Shown here: positions 27,742-37,468 of the stretch, piece after piece | Layout: each line of letters opens with the position of its first letter | Numbering within the stretch: the first letter of the stretch is position 1 | NCBI RefSeq assembly: GCF_003467445.1 | Contig: NZ_QSGS01000002.1 | Coordinates: forward strand, 62,001-126,000 | DNA length: 64,000 nt | Direction of reading: 5' to 3' | From: Exiguobacterium sp. AM39-5BH | GTDB lineage: Bacteria; Bacillota; Bacilli; Exiguobacteriales; Exiguobacteriaceae | Translations under genes and position numbers: made by a program | The notes under the pieces: model-generated | Databases searched by the model: none | Told to the model about the DNA's origin: nothing | The model's input: only the letters and a program-made list of their open reading frames with translations

Positions 27742-28206
27742 TCATTCTGTCTTCGCTTCGGTCGAACGTAAATCATGGGGTCTTACCATGCCCCAAGGTG
27801 CCACATCGACGTCCACTTCGAACGTCTTCGCCCCTTTGATTGCTGCCGTCTCTTCTTCGGCGACCCGATACGAACTCATATCATCAATATACACTTGGCG
27901 ATCGTAATAATTGGCCCGGGTACCACCGAAGAAGGGCCGTGAACTGACCCGGTCGATAGTTGCATATCCGTCGTCACCGGTTTTGAACGACACGTATACC
28001 GTCCCTGATTCGACATCTTGGCTACCTTCGAACGAATCATATTCCAAATAGACGAAATCACCAAAGAACGGGTCGTACGGTTCGTAAGAAGATGCTTTGA
28101 ACGTATACGTCTCCCCGAACCAGGAAACCGCGTAAACGAGCACGATAAACCCGACGGCAATCAACACTTGCACAATCGGTACTATCCAAGGCGTCAATCG
28201 TTTCAT
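27742..28206 (-). CDS. GDYXXLXY-domain membrane protein
   Basis: A 154-residue protein with one N-terminal membrane segment (IVPIVQVLIAVGFIVLVYAV) and an extracellular domain that contains FFGDFVYLEYDSF, the signature GDYxxLxY motif of this family, and a YVSFKTGDDGYATIDRV strand. Function is not known. Such proteins are commonly paired with DUF2157/DUF4401 multi-pass proteins, and here it overlaps a DUF2157 gene by 4 bases, so the two likely form a complex. Confidence 0.78.
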   Translation of the reverse strand: MKRLTPWIVPIVQVLIAVGFIVLVYAVSWFGETYTFKASSYEPYDPFFGDFVYLEYDSFEGSQDVESGTVYVSFKTGDDGYATIDRVSSRPFFGGTRANYYDRQVYIDDMSSYRVAEEETAAIKGAKTFEVDVDVAPWGMVRPHDLRSTEAKTE

Positions 28207-29401
28207 GTCTGAGCATCCCCTCTCGTACGACTACGGCTGCGCCACCACAAGGCGAGCGACAATGCGAAGACGATCAATGCTCCGATGAGGAAGAAGAGTG
28301 AAATATCGAGTTTATCCCAAACATAGATGAAGTAGATTGTCATTTGAACGAGCAAGAAATAGATAAAAGCGAGCACGATCGGCTTGAGAAGGTGGTCTTG
28401 GTAGACGAGATAAGCGAGGGCGACCACTTCAAGCAAGATGGCCAGCAAGATGCCTGAATCCTCGAACAATGAGAAGGGGATGACGGCGAGCAGACTGACC
28501 CACATCAAATCTGGACGACGGTGTAACAAATAGACGGCGACGAGCACGACCGTGAGCATCGTCGCCTCGATGACCGACGGTGTACGTTGCGACAACCAGC
28601 CTTCCGTCGCATTGATCAAATAGCCGATCGATAGGACGGCTGCGACGAAGAGGTACAGATAATTCCATTGGGCCCGCTCCCGATATACGAGAAATAAGAG
28701 ATGTAGCGCTGCGAGTGCCCATAGCGGCCAAAAGCGGCCTCATAGTCAACGTACTGACCGATTGTGATCAACAGGCCGTAAAAGGAGAACCAAGCGAAAA
28801 TCCGATCGAGCTCGTTGTCGCCAGAATGAAACCAGACCCAGGTGACAATCAAGCCGAACGCGATCAGCATGATGCCGATGCCTTGAAAACTATTCGTGAT
28901 GGCCAAAAAGGCAGCGAGTGCAGCCAAGAACGTGAAAATCGGATGTTTGAAAATCAATTTGTGCATGACTGCGACGGCAAGGAATAGCCAGAATAAGAAG
29001 GGAAGTTGCGATGAAAGATTATAAGTCGAGAAAATGACGATCATCGTCGCGACGAAAAAGGCGACGCCTAACAGGCGGAATAGCGTGACATAGCGTGACG
29101 CTTTCACTTGCAGACGTTCGGCGGTCACATACATTCCGACCATAAACACGAGGAAAATGGCGACTTTCACAAGGTCAGGAATTGCTTGCCAGTTAGCGGC
29201 GACAAAACTAAACAGACTGAGCGCAAGCAAAATTGAACCGATAATCACAAGAATTGGCGGTTTGTGCTCACGTTTGTCACCGACCGCCAATTTCTTATGT
29301 TCATATTCCACCAAACGCTGACCAGTCGCTTCGTCTAGCAAACCGGCTTCACTCCATTCACGAACTTTTTTGTCAATGGACACCTGAATCATCCCTTTCA
29401 A
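28203..29401 (-). CDS. DUF2157 multi-pass membrane protein, frameshifted
   Basis: The N-terminal 30 residues are soluble (VREWSEAGLLDEATGQRLVEY), followed by about 12 hydrophobic segments. The first frame is protein-like to QYVDYEAAF at about 28733. Adding one A/T in the run at 28730-28733 continues as AAFWPLWALAALHLLFLVYR and joins the second frame (28203-28619), giving 399 residues. The function of DUF2157 proteins is not established. It is upstream of, and coupled with, the GDYXXLXY gene. Confidence 0.8.
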
Positions 29402-29409
29402 TCAAAAGG

Positions 29410-29610
29410 TCAGCTGGCGCGTTCAATCAGTTCTAATTCAGTTTTTAATAACACTTGCTTCTCAAACTCGAGACCAAGTTGTTGAAATTCTTCCATGATG
29501 GAAACGTCCCCGATGACCGTATTGGTCAATACGGCAGTCACTTCAGCAATCCAACCTTCACGAGTTGACTTGACGATATCACCCACAACGAATTCTACAG
29601 ACACACCCAT
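29410..29610 (-). CDS. DUF2187 family small protein (YkvS-like)
   Basis: A 66-residue protein with FVVGDIVKSTREGWIAEVTAVLTNTVIGD, a small beta-barrel-like pattern seen in DUF2187 proteins such as B. subtilis YkvS. No function is known. It lies 8 bases upstream of the DUF2157 gene on the same strand. The start codon is ATG at 29610; an ATG-proximal AGTG stretch gives a weak ribosome-binding site. Confidence 0.7.
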   Translation of the reverse strand: MGVSVEFVVGDIVKSTREGWIAEVTAVLTNTVIGDVSIMEEFQQLGLEFEKQVLLKTELELIERAS

Positions 29611-29651
29611 TCACTTCCAATCTTAAATTTGTTTCTATCATTATAACGAAA

Positions 29652-30287
29652 TTATATCGGCTTGAATACGTTTTCTTTAAGCCGTTTAATAAATTGTGTC
29701 AAAATTTTTCCAGTCAAACCCCAAATAATGTAGTCTTCATGTTCGTAAAAAGGTTCTCTCATTTTTATTACCCGTTTTTCGTACGCTTTAGCATTCGCCA
29801 TCCGGTCAAATGGAATATTTTGATCCGGATTCATCGTCCATTCCATCTCGCCGTGAAACGGATCGATCAACAGCAACGTCTCGACTGGGACCGAGAACAA
29901 ATGGTCGACTTCTTCGGTGTGACGGACATTAGGAATGGCCGGAATCAATCCGACGAACGGATAAATCAGTTGTCGATGCGGTGTCGCGAGCGGTTGTAGG
30001 CGACCAATCACTTCAATTTCTTCCATCGCGAGCAACAATTCCTCACTCGTCTCTCGAACAGCCGCCTCGACAGGAGTCTCGCCGGGATCGAGACGGCCAC
30101 CTGGGAAGGATATTTCTCCAGGTTGACGTCGCATCGTATGGGCACGCACCTCAAAGATGACGTGCCACGCCCCGCCAATCTCGGCTAAAGGAATCAACAC
30201 GGCAGCCGTCTGTTCATAGACCTCTTCCATCGAGAAACTGTCACGTATTTGTTGTTCCGTAATCCACGATCGTTTCATTCTCTCCAC
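29652..30287 (-). CDS. Nudix hydrolase, CoA pyrophosphatase type (NudL/YeaB)
   Basis: A 211-residue protein. The Nudix box is [21 protein letters not shown] (G-x5-E-x7-RE-x2-EE). It is preceded by [19 protein letters not shown], which is the LLTxRSxxLRxHxGQxxFPGG signature of CoA-specific pyrophosphatases. Such enzymes cleave CoA and acyl-CoA to phosphopantetheine and 3',5'-ADP. The start could also be the ATG at 30278 (MKRSWITE). It has a separate transcription context from the DUF2187 gene 41 bases downstream. Confidence 0.87.
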   Translation of the reverse strand: MERMKRSWITEQQIRDSFSMEEVYEQTAAVLIPLAEIGGAWHVIFEVRAHTMRRQPGEISFPGGRLDPGETPVEAAVRETSEELLLAMEEIEVIGRLQPLATPHRQLIYPFVGLIPAIPNVRHTEEVDHLFSVPVETLLLIDPFHGEMEWTMNPDQNIPFDRMANAKAYEKRVIKMREPFYEHEDYIIWGLTGKILTQFIKRLKENVFKPI

Positions 30288-30382
30288 CTCATTCTCTTTG
30301 TTTCTACACTTCCACCGTTGTCTCCTCGTTTAAACGTATCAAATGTCGGAAATATCATTAGTAACGATAGGAGATGGTAGAT

Positions 30383-31918
30383 GTGGTGGACAAACAAGTT
30401 GACGTATTAATTGTCGGTGCGGGCCCAACCGGACTCACGCTTGCGCTAACGTTGGCCAAATATGGAATCTCATTTGAAATCATCGATCGCAAGACGACAC
30501 CGTCGAACAATTCCCGTGCCATCGGGATTCAACCGCGGACGATTGAAGTCTTTTCTCGTCTCGACGTCGCCAAAGAAGTACTCGGTCGGGCACGGACGAT
30601 TGAAAAAGGAAATCTATATTTTTCAGGTCAATGGACGGCCAAACTCGAGTTTTCCCGTCTCGTCACGCCCTATCCGTTTGTGACGTTACTCCGTCAAAAC
30701 GAGACCGAGTCGATTTTAGAATCGGCGCTGAACGAGCATGGGTATGACGTCCAGCGCGGCGAATCGCTCGTGTCGCTGACGCATTACCCGTCCCGTGTGC
30801 TCGCCCATTTAGAGTCGGACTCGAACCGGACGATTGAGGCCAAGTACGTCGTCGCGGCCGACGGGGCGAACAGTTCGATTCGACGCATGCTCGCTCTGCC
30901 GTTCAGTGGAAAATCGTTCAAGGAATCGTGGGTGCTCGCTGATCTGAAAGCGAGATGGAACATTTCACGTGAAGAAGTGCATATTTTTTTTTCGGACCGA
31001 GGGGTTTTAGAAGTCTTCCCGCTCACCGACGACACGATGCGAATCACCGGCAATCTCGCGGGCGATGAGTCGTTCAGCGAGTCGGAACTGCGTGAGTTAA
31101 TCGAGCAACGCAGCCATATGGATGTCGAAATCCACGAAGTTGAATGGTTCTCATTGTTCCGCGTCCATAACCGCATGGTCGACTCATTCATTCATGATCG
31201 CGTCATTCTTATGGGGGACGCCGCCCATATCAATTCACCTGTCGGCGGACAAGGGATGAACACGGGCATCGCCGACTCGTTCAACCTTGGATGGAAGTTG
31301 TGGCTTCATTTGAAGGCGGGTGCCCCGTTCCGCGTCGTCGATTCGTATCGCGACGAGCGCGAGCATGTGGCGCGCAACGTATTGCAAACGACGAACGTGG
31401 CGACAGAAGTCTTACAGACGACGCTCCCAGTCCTATTGCCATTCCAGGCAATCGGCGCCGACGTGTTTACACGCGTCAATCTCATCAATCAAAAAATTAC
31501 AGAACGGATTGCCCAACTACACTTGTCGTATCCTAGACATTCGCGGGTCCCGTTCTTACGCGTCGCCGAGGGCAAAATCTTTCCGGAAATTGAGATTATT
31601 CGGACGGACGACGGTCTCCGCACCAAGATTTCAGAAATCGCCGACGGACGGTTCCAAGTGCTCGTGCTCGACGATGACAAACGCGACGCGAGCGCCCTGT
31701 ATACGTATTTGAACGACCATCAATCATTCTTCCAAATCATTACGCTGTCGAAAACAAGCCGTCCTTTCTTCGATCAAGGCAACGAGCTCGCAAAATCGTT
31801 GTTCATGAAACGTGGCGTCCTCGTCATCCGCCCCGACGGATATTTACTCCATAAACAGCGACACCTTCGCCCGAAAGCGCTACAAGAAACGATGGCAGCT
31901 TGGTTGCCTTCCCCATAA
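30383..31918 (+). CDS. FAD-dependent aromatic-ring-type monooxygenase
   Basis: About 511 residues, class A flavin monooxygenase (PheA/TfdB group). The N-terminal ADP-binding motif is VLIVGAGPTGLTLAL; VAADGANSSIRRML is the DG motif; GDAAHINSPVGGQGMNTG is the FAD-ribityl GD motif. The C-terminal thioredoxin-like domain of the group is present from about residue 400. The substrate is unknown; no aromatic degradation genes are nearby. The open frame starts with ATG 30374 directly after GGAG, which leaves no spacing; GTG at 30383 or 30386 has proper spacing from AGGAG and is more likely. Confidence 0.82.
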   Translation: MVDKQVDVLIVGAGPTGLTLALTLAKYGISFEIIDRKTTPSNNSRAIGIQPRTIEVFSRLDVAKEVLGRARTIEKGNLYFSGQWTAKLEFSRLVTPYPFVTLLRQNETESILESALNEHGYDVQRGESLVSLTHYPSRVLAHLESDSNRTIEAKYVVAADGANSSIRRMLALPFSGKSFKESWVLADLKARWNISREEVHIFFSDRGVLEVFPLTDDTMRITGNLAGDESFSESELRELIEQRSHMDVEIHEVEWFSLFRVHNRMVDSFIHDRVILMGDAAHINSPVGGQGMNTGIADSFNLGWKLWLHLKAGAPFRVVDSYRDEREHVARNVLQTTNVATEVLQTTLPVLLPFQAIGADVFTRVNLINQKITERIAQLHLSYPRHSRVPFLRVAEGKIFPEIEIIRTDDGLRTKISEIADGRFQVLVLDDDKRDASALYTYLNDHQSFFQIITLSKTSRPFFDQGNELAKSLFMKRGVLVIRPDGYLLHKQRHLRPKALQETMAAWLPSP

Positions 31919-31950
31919 CAAAGCTCCACTCGGATTGAGTGGAGCTTTGT
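31918..31950. terminator. Bidirectional terminator between the monooxygenase and a small gene
   Basis: ACAAAGCTCCACTC-GGATT-GAGTGGAGCTTTGT is a perfect 14-base-pair stem between two converging stop codons, with TTT runs on both sides. Confidence 0.88.
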
Positions 31951-32199
31951 TTACGCTTGGTTATAATAAAGCGTCCCCGGTTTCGACAGCGTCAAGTCGT
32001 AAAATGCCTCGAACGCTTCCATGTCTTCCAACTTGCGAAAATCGACTTTATCTGTCTCTTCATTCGGGATCGCGATGATAATACCGTCTTCGGTCTGTTT
32101 GATCATCCCGGTCTGCCCGTTATGAATGCGGATGTAGAGCACGTGCTTGTCTTCTAACAGTGTCACGGCTTCGCGACGAGATTGAATCGTTGTTTTCAT
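31951..32199 (-). CDS. Uncharacterised 82-residue protein
   Basis: No family recognised. The product is mixed alpha/beta and soluble: IQSRREAVTLLEDKHVLYIRIHNG, then IIIAIPNEETDKVDFRKLED and a helical end. Coding quality is supported by a GAGGG site before ATG 32199, its own terminator and codon use like the neighbours. It is divergent from the next gene. Confidence 0.6.
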   Translation of the reverse strand: MKTTIQSRREAVTLLEDKHVLYIRIHNGQTGMIKQTEDGIIIAIPNEETDKVDFRKLEDMEAFEAFYDLTLSKPGTLYYNQA

Positions 32200-32293
32200 G
32201 TTTATCCCTCACTTTCTTTGAGTATACCGGTCCATCGTTGTTGCGTTCAAGCACTCGTGACCTTAAAATTATGTAAAGAAGGGGTTGAACGCT

Positions 32294-32587
32294 TTGAATT
32301 TGGAAACTATTTTAATTATCGTATTAGGCATCACTTTCGTCGTGCTCGTCTCGATCCGTACCATTCGTAATTTACAGTGGGTTCGTTTCGGCGAGGCGTT
32401 CGGCAAGCAAGGTGAGGCGCTTCTCGACGACTATACGTACTTGACGGAACAAGGCATCACCTGCCGTGTCGAGCACGGTTTGCCGACCGGACGTTTATTC
32501 CGACCGCTCGCGAAAAACTTGGACGACCGAGTCGCCCTGTTCGTCCATCGCAAAGACGAACAGCAAGCTCGACAATTGTTAAAATAA
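32294..32587 (+). CDS. Small single-span membrane protein of unknown function
   Basis: About 97 residues. One N-terminal membrane segment (ETILIIVLGITFVVLVSI) is followed by a cytoplasmic basic domain with GEALLDDYTYLTEQGITCRVEH and ALFVHRKDEQQARQLL, which resembles small signal-transduction-like or SPOR-size domains but is not identifiable. The start is uncertain: TTG at 32285 abuts GGGG, while TTG at 32294 has a 9-base spacing from AAGGGG and is preferred. Confidence 0.6.
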   Translation: MNLETILIIVLGITFVVLVSIRTIRNLQWVRFGEAFGKQGEALLDDYTYLTEQGITCRVEHGLPTGRLFRPLAKNLDDRVALFVHRKDEQQARQLLK

Positions 32588-32617
32588 AAATGGCGCTGAA
32601 ATTTCAGCGCCATTTTT
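32586..32617. terminator. Bidirectional terminator
   Basis: AAAAATGGCGCTGAA and TTCAGCGCCATTTTT form a perfect stem between converging stop codons. Confidence 0.88.
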
Positions 32618-33191
32618 ATTTATGTACTTGACGCTCCGAGCAATAGTAGGCTATGTGCTTGATGGTCGCCTCGGATAACAGTTCGAGCTTCGTTTTCGCG
32701 ATGACGTCGTCAATCACCTCGAACGTATCGGAACAGTTCGCTTTAAGACGTTCCACCTTGAGGCGCGAAGTCTCGGGGAAAATCAAAAAGGAAGTGACGG
32801 GCACGGCCTGTCCGCATTGTTTCTTCATGACAGTTCGGACATGCTTCGTCATCCGCTCCGACTCTTCCATCGGATGCGGATAGATGTTCTTCCAACCGAG
32901 CGGCGTTTCTAGACGACAATCTCGGTTCGTCATATGGACAGCCGACGTCGTCCGGTTGATGCGGACCAAAAAGACGCCTTTCGGTCCGACCACCACATAA
33001 TCGAGCACGTCATCGCCGAACTGGACGTGTTCAATCATCATCCAATCAAAGCGACACGTATGACGAATAATCTCAACAATCTCGTCCGTATACGATTTCG
33101 GTGGTGCGATGACTTCTTCTTTTGTACGGAACAAGCCTTTCGTCTGTCGTTTCTCAGGTTCTTTCTTGACGGCCGTCAATACTTGTAACAT
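32616..33191 (-). CDS. NERD-like (nuclease-related) domain protein with degenerate core
   Basis: A 191-residue protein. DVLDYVVVGPKGVFLVRIN fits the NERD core (D-hhVV-GPKG-hFhh-x-K), but the usual catalytic-looking ETK/EAK is replaced by VRIN, so nuclease activity is doubtful. C-terminal TSFLIFPETSRLKVER and the HIAYYCSERQ end are unassigned. The ATG at 33191 has AGGAGG at 8 bases; the GTG at 33200 lies within that site. It lies 10 bases downstream of gpsB. Confidence 0.6.
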   Translation of the reverse strand: MLQVLTAVKKEPEKRQTKGLFRTKEEVIAPPKSYTDEIVEIIRHTCRFDWMMIEHVQFGDDVLDYVVVGPKGVFLVRINRTTSAVHMTNRDCRLETPLGWKNIYPHPMEESERMTKHVRTVMKKQCGQAVPVTSFLIFPETSRLKVERLKANCSDTFEVIDDVIAKTKLELLSEATIKHIAYYCSERQVHK

Positions 33192-33209
33192 CTTCTCCAC
33201 CTCCTTCCT

Positions 33210-33506
33210 TTATTCGCTTGGACCGACCTGTTTTCCGAAGACGGCCTTTTCTAAATTCGAGATGCGACGCAACATATCATAGTTCGACACGACAGGTTGA
33301 GCCGGTTTGACCGGTTCTGCTTGTTCGTTCGAACCGCGACGGAGCGACTCGTTCTCTTGACGCAACCGTTCGATTTCTTTCGTCATCTTCTCATAATCAC
33401 GGATGACGACGTCCAAAAACTGGTCGACTTCTTCTTGTGAGTACCCACGGAGGGCGGTCTTGAATTCTTGTTTATAAATGGCTTCAGCTGTTAATTCGGT
33501 TTGCAT
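33210..33506 (-). CDS. gpsB: Cell-division protein GpsB
   Basis: A DivIVA-like coiled-coil protein that shuttles PBP1 between septum and side wall and links division with elongation. The N-terminal membrane-binding/PBP-binding domain shows LTAEAIYKQEFKTALRGYSQEEVDQFLD followed by VIRDYEKMTKEIERL coiled coil. The C-terminal NYDMLRRISNLEKAVFG trimerisation helix is typical. The start is one of two adjacent ATGs (33509 or 33506) after GGGAG. Its PBP1 partner ponA is 5 kb away on the same strand. Confidence 0.92.
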   Translation of the reverse strand: MQTELTAEAIYKQEFKTALRGYSQEEVDQFLDVVIRDYEKMTKEIERLRQENESLRRGSNEQAEPVKPAQPVVSNYDMLRRISNLEKAVFGKQVGPSE

Positions 33507-33511
33507 CATTA

Positions 33512-34057
33512 TCACTCCCAATGTTGTTCCCATTGTTTTTCTTCTTCAATCACTCGTAACTCTTCCGGCGTGATCAAGAATAATTCCATCTGGTGTTTTC
33601 GTTTAGCCCCTTCGACGAGAAAACGAGGGCTTCCCCCCGTCTCTTCGTCGTAAAGCGTGATTAATCCTGCTGCTTTCTCTAAAAAGAATGCGGTTTTAGC
33701 GCGCAATTGGCTCGGGTCCTCGTATGGACGTTGTGTTAACGGTTCAAAAAAATCAGCCTCGAGTTGCAAGCGGATGAACAGTTCTTGTTCGAACGGCTTA
33801 TACTTCTCTTCCATTTGTAAAAAAGGTGGGAAGACGGCAATTTTGATTGGATACGTTTCTCTTAACTCTAACAATACTTCTCCAGCCCACAATTCACAAC
33901 CGTTCGTCCCACTAAAGATGAACCATTCGGCGCCGAGTTCAATCGCTTCCATTATTTTTCGCTCGTAGGCTTCTTTGATAATATCAATGCCAGGATGGTC
34001 GGCTTTGAAGATGCCGAGCTCATGTGGCCGATATCCGGTGATGGCGACAACTTTCAT
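33512..34057 (-). CDS. ypsA: YpsA, DUF1273 Rossmann-like protein (SLOG superfamily)
   Basis: A 181-residue protein. MKVVAITGYRPHELGIF and LGAEWFIFSGTNGCELWAGE are the conserved blocks of the YpsA family, related to SLOG nucleotide-binding folds. In B. subtilis and S. aureus YpsA affects cell division and oxidative stress tolerance; its ligand is not established. The frame is open to 34375 but family similarity begins at ATG 34057, which overlaps the mrfB stop by 4 bases. It ends 2 to 5 bases before gpsB. Confidence 0.9.
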   Translation of the reverse strand: MKVVAITGYRPHELGIFKADHPGIDIIKEAYERKIMEAIELGAEWFIFSGTNGCELWAGEVLLELRETYPIKIAVFPPFLQMEEKYKPFEQELFIRLQLEADFFEPLTQRPYEDPSQLRAKTAFFLEKAAGLITLYDEETGGSPRFLVEGAKRKHQMELFLITPEELRVIEEEKQWEQHWE

Positions 34058-35210
34058 GATCGCTTCCTTTCTAACCGGCTCATCCGGTGACGGAGCGCCC
34101 GCATCTCGGTCAATGACGTTTGACGAAGCACCGTCTCTTTTCGTTCCGCGAGTACGATTGCCTGCTCGGTGAACGTGATGGCCCGGTTGATGTCTTTTTG
34201 GTGATGCTCGGCATATTTCGCGAGCTCGACAAGCGCCTCGACCGTACCGACCTGTTCGAACAGCGGCAACGCCTGCTCCACTTGGCCGATCCGTTTCAAC
34301 AGCAGCGCTTGACGCATCAAGCACGTTTCGTCGGCCGTTCAAGCCGCTCATATTCTTGAAGCGCCGCTTCGGCATTGCCGAGATCGTTCAACCAGTGGGC
34401 TCGCTCTTCACCGAACGGCGTCTCATCGGCTTCGACGAGATGACAGAGCCGTTTATAGAGTGAGACGAGACTCAAGCAATCGGCATGATGGTGCTCGATG
34501 ACGGGCTGGATGATATCCGGTTCCCGCTCCTTCACGTATTGAAAATAGTGCATCGGCGCCAAAAAGCCAGGCATGTCGTCCGTCCGGGCATGACCGAAGT
34601 GGGCCTCGACCGCTTTGAGCGACACCGATTCAAGCGTCGGTTTCAACAGACGACGTGACGCATGCAACAAATCGACGTGGCCGACAGCCGGGAGCGCCTT
34701 CACTTTGGAGCGTACGAACGTATGTCTTGTTTTGATTTGGGGCCAGTCGAACGACTTGCCGTTATACGTCACGAAACGGACCTCATCGCCGATGTCATTC
34801 AAAAAGTGATAATAAAACGCCGTCTCGAACGCCGGGTGTGGCAACACGTATTGAATCATCTCCAGATGATCGTCTTGGAAGCGCGCGAACCCGATCAAGA
34901 AAATCGAAGTGCCGGAGCCGCGAAGCCCGGTCGTCTCGGTGTCCATGAACAATACCTGTTCGGAGGGGACATCGACTTGAAAAAACGGATGGGTCGCTGT
35001 CGCGAGCGAGGCTTTCGCCGCTCCGAACGTATAGTCATGATACGTCTCATCGAGTCGATAGATCTGTTTCAAGCGGACGCACCACTCTTGTTCGAACGTC
35101 AAAATCTCTCCGCCACGCTCGCGCCACTTCGCCTGTTCGACGTCGTCCGGCGTCACGGTCGTCTGCTTCGGTTCATTCGTTTTAATAAGTCGTGATAATT
35201 TTGCTTTCAT
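34054..35210 (-). CDS. mrfB: MrfB (YprB), DEDD exonuclease with TPR-like tail, frameshifted
   Basis: MrfB is a metal-dependent exonuclease that works with the helicase MrfA in repair of mitomycin C damage in B. subtilis. The RNase H-like domain has LFMDTETTGLRGSG (DxE), VTYNGKSFDWPQIK and HHHADCLSLVSLYK (late DEDD aspartate). The first frame (34317-35210) ends in ERPTKRA; the second (34054-34320) reads LMRQALLLKRIGQVEQALPLFEQ, a TPR-like repeat known from the family's C terminus. One added base near 34318 joins them to 385 residues. The TTG/TGA overlap could instead be a natural split, but the family is normally one chain. It overlaps mrfA by 4 bases. Confidence 0.85.
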
Positions 35211-37455
35211 ATCGTTCCTTTCAATGCTTGCAACTGTCTGACGACCTGCTGTTTAAAATCACCGTAGCCGATCATGCCGACGCAGCGCGGACAACCGCTC
35301 TCGCACGGACAATCGTCGACTGTTCGAATGGCCGCGTCCAACACGTCGTCGGCGTCGCGATAGAGTGCCTCGCTCAGCCCGATGCCGCCCGGGTAACGGT
35401 CGTATAAATAGACGGTCGGTTTGTTCGTATGCGTCGCCTTCATTTGAATCGTTGTAAACAGATCGAGCGTGTCACACATCAAATAGAGCGGGGCCAAGCG
35501 CCGCAACAGGTCACTGACCGCTTCAAGCTGGTCTTCCATGTCGGCTTCCGAATAGGCGAACCGCTCATCGAGCGTGAACCATGTCGCGGTCGTATGCAGT
35601 TCTCGTTCCGGCAAGTGAATCGGTCCGGAACCGATATTCTCATGCGTCCCGAACTTGATTTTCTTGAACAGTGTCGCCATGGCGATGACCGACACTTCCC
35701 CGAACGTTTTCACGCTGGTCGTCTTGTTCTCTTCCAACACTTTCAGTTCGACCGCCAAATTGGCGTCCGTATAGTAGTCGACGTCGACCCGTCGGACATA
35801 CGCTTTCTTCTCTTCGAAGTCGAGCCGTTCGACTTGATACTGCTCGGCGCCATGTAAATAGATGGCTTCGTCATGAAGCAACGTCATCGCGCTGAACGTA
35901 TCCATCTCGCCGATGACTTGGTTCTTCGCGGTTTGATCGACGATGACGACGTTCTCTTGGTCACTCGTTCGAAGCGAGATGTCATGCGCCGGGAACGCAT
36001 CGGTCATCCAATAATATTTATTGGCCCGTTCGTGCAAGATGTGGGCGTCCGTCAAGAAATCGAGAATCTCTTCCGTCTCGACCGTTCCGAATCGCTCCCC
36101 TTTTTGGAAAGGCAGTTCGAAGGCGGCACATTTCATATGGTCGACGAGGATGATCAAGTTGTTCGGATCGAGCCGAGCCGCTTCCGGAGACCGGTCCAAA
36201 ATCAAATCGGGTTGTTCGACGACGAGTTGATCGAGCGATGATGACGAGGCGACGAAGATAACGAGCGCCTCGGAATGACGGCGTCCGGCCCGCCCGGCTT
36301 GTTGCCACATCGAGGCGACCGTGCCCGGATAACCGTTCAAGACACACGCTTGCAATTGGCCGATATCGACGCCGAGCTCGAGCGCATTCGTCGAGACGAC
36401 GGCTTTAATCTCTCCGTTACGGAGCCGGCGTTCGATTTCGCGACGCTCCGATGGCAAATAACCGCCCCGGTATCCGACAATCGATTTAGGACCGAGCTCG
36501 CGCCGCGTCAATTCTTGTAAATACGTCAACAACACTTCGACCTGACGCGTGAGCGGGCGAAGACGATCGTCTGGATGTCCGCCTCGACGAGTTTTGAAGC
36601 GATTCGCTTCGTCTCGAGCGTCGCACTCCGGCGAATACCGAGCGCTTCATTGACGACGGGCGGGTTATAGAAAATCAAATGCTTTTTGCCTTGTGGTGCC
36701 CCGTTATTGTCGACGAGGACGACATCTTCTTCCGTCAACAGTTCAGCAAGCTCGACCGGGTTGGCAATCGTCGCCGACGTCATGATCCATTTCGGATGAC
36801 TGCCATAATAGGCACAGATTCGCTTCAAACGGCGAAAGACGTTAGCGACATGGCTGCCGAACACGCCGCGATACGTATGCAACTCATCGACGACGATATA
36901 TTCTAAATTCTCGAACAAGCGAATCCATTTCGTATGGTGCGGCAAGATGCCGGAATGTAGCATATCTGGATTCGTGATGACGATATTGCCGGCGTCACGA
37001 ACTTTCGTCCGGGCTGCCGGTGCCGTGTCGCCATCATAGGTGAAGCAACGCAAGTCGCCCTCGAGCGCTTCGACCATCTCCATCAAATCGCTGTTTTGGT
37101 CTTGCGCGAGCGCCTTCGTCGGATACAGGTAGAGCGCCCGAGCATTCGGTTGTTCAATCATTTTCGACAGGACGGGCAGGTTGTAACAGAGCGTCTTCCC
37201 GGAGGCGGTCGGTGTGACGATGACCGTCGAGTTTCCACGCGACGTCTGTTCGATTGCTTCGGCTTGATGGGTGTACAGTTGTTCAATTCCCCGGCCATGC
37301 AGCACCCGGACGAGATCTGTTGGCACACTCGACGGAATCGGTGCGTAACGGGCCGGTTTCGCCTCAACCGTATGCCAATGTGTCACGTTTTGAGAAAAGC
37401 CCGGGTCGGTCTTGAGCGTATGGATTATTTCTTCCACGGAACGTTTTTTCCGCAT
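35207..37455 (-). CDS. mrfA: MrfA (YprA), SF2 helicase with DUF1998 zinc domain, frameshifted
   Basis: MrfA is a DExH-type 3'-5' helicase specific for mitomycin C lesion repair, with MrfB. The N-terminal frame (36526-37455) has the Q-motif area GIEQLYTHQAEAIEQ, Walker A TPTASGKTLCYNLPVL, DELH and MTSATIANP. After VFARSRV it shifts; one added base near 36544 gives VQVEVLLTYLQELTR and continues into VGYRGGYLPSERREIE, STNALELGVDIG and QAGRAGRR. The C-terminal DUF1998 has four cysteines in CPCESGCPRC. Repaired length is 749 residues. Zinc binding and strand separation are family knowledge. Confidence 0.92.
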
Positions 37456-37468
37456 GAGTTCACCTTCT

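Noticed and set aside
33192..33209. RNase P RNA gene next to gpsB as in B. subtilis
   Set aside because: The gap is only 18 bases, far too short for rnpB.
34054..34320. Separate small TPR gene after mrfB
   Set aside because: The sequence matches the C-terminal part of MrfB-family proteins, so it is treated as part of one frameshifted gene.
33512..34375. N-terminally extended YpsA frame
   Set aside because: The extension is antisense-like sequence inside mrfB and low in family similarity; the ATG at 34057 fits.
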